Of a stretch of DNA of 12,486 bases, positions 12,440 through 12,486 are shown piece after piece; within the stretch, counting starts at the first letter, position 1, and every line of letters begins with the position of its first letter. Below the pieces are notes generated by a model. That model searched no databases, had not been told where the DNA came from, and was given only the letters and a program-made list of their open reading frames with translations. Source of the DNA: an uncultured Methanomassiliicoccales archaeon (GTDB taxonomy: Archaea; Thermoplasmatota; Thermoplasmata; SG8-5); contig CALKWP010000174.1 in NCBI GenBank assembly GCA_938004075.1, positions 1 through 12,486 of the forward strand. The letters run 5' to 3'. The position numbers and the translations under genes are program-made.

Positions 12440-12486
12440 ATCGGAAGAGCACACGTCTGAACTCCAGTCACGAATCACCACCTCGT
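12438..12486 (+). other. Illumina TruSeq-type adapter sequence (assembly artefact)
   Basis: Bases 12438-12471 match the TruSeq read 1 3' adapter exactly, from AGATCGGAAGAGC through ACACGTCTGAACTCCAGTCAC. The next 8 bases (12472-12479, GAATCACC) are in the place of an i7 index, and ACCTCGT matches the following adapter bases ATCTCGT with one mismatch. This is not phage DNA. The adapter shares two bases (AG) with the tRNA at the junction, so the true end of the biological sequence is about 12439. Confidence 0.97.

Noticed and set aside
1..12486. Toxin-antitoxin or CRISPR-Cas type defence locus
   Set aside because: No recognisable toxin, antitoxin or Cas signature; the nucleotidyltransferase has PolX thumb features rather than those of abortive-infection nucleotidyltransferases.

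Overview
This window looks like a piece of a tailed bacteriophage genome (Caudoviricetes-type), or a closely related mobile replicon, assembled from short reads. The evidence is gene content and layout. All 24 supported protein genes, including one doubtful edge fragment, and both tRNAs lie on the minus strand. Stop and start codons overlap repeatedly (ATGA, GTGA, TGATG, TAATG), the only gap over 100 bases is 4280-4489, and most starts have a GGAG- or AAGGAG-type ribosome binding site, so the host is a bacterium. No capsid, tail, lysis or integrase gene is visible, and nothing allows the host to be named.

Read in the direction of transcription (high to low coordinates). The window opens at 12486 with Illumina adapter sequence (12438-12486) joined to a tRNA-Thr(TGT) cut off in its D arm. 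A DNA replication block follows: an SNF2-type helicase/ATPase (10438-12360), a ParB/Spo0J-like protein (9547-10434), a 42-residue membrane peptide (9422-9550), a family A DNA polymerase with a 3'-5' exonuclease domain (7116-9425), a small SAP/Rho-N-like protein (6784-7119), three mutually overlapping genes of unknown function (6025-6797), a VRR-NUC-type nuclease (5664-6032), a NYN/PIN-like protein (5120-5659), a 57-residue membrane protein (4954-5127) and a papain-like cysteine peptidase homologue (4490-4957).

The gap at 4280-4489 holds a perfect 14-bp hairpin, a 12-bp palindrome and three copies of a 10-mer, one of which is inverted and could pair with either of the others. It is the leader of a second block that begins with a phage sigma-70-like factor (3695-4279). 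Then come a compact PolX-type nucleotidyltransferase (3256-3759), a 35-residue membrane peptide (3152-3259), a zinc-ribbon protein (2713-3165), a MSMEG_6728/pyrimidine-dimer-glycosylase-like protein (2264-2713), two more Cys-rich zinc-binding proteins (1695-2309 and 1348-1695) and a 57-residue basic protein (1191-1364). A tRNA-Leu(TAA) sits inside the same transcript (1106-1191). The window ends with an alanine-rich 11-residue-repeat protein (624-1088) and two small phage proteins (317-601 and 24-317).

Taken together this is a phage DNA replication, repair and nucleic-acid-processing region that feeds into a regulatory switch (the sigma factor and its structured leader). Points worth a second look are the leader RNA architecture, three tiny membrane proteins wedged into the operon, long out-of-frame gene overlaps at 6025-6797, altered catalytic carboxylates in the PolX-like and NYN-like proteins, and DnaJ-like CxxCxGxG zinc motifs in both the helicase and the polymerase.
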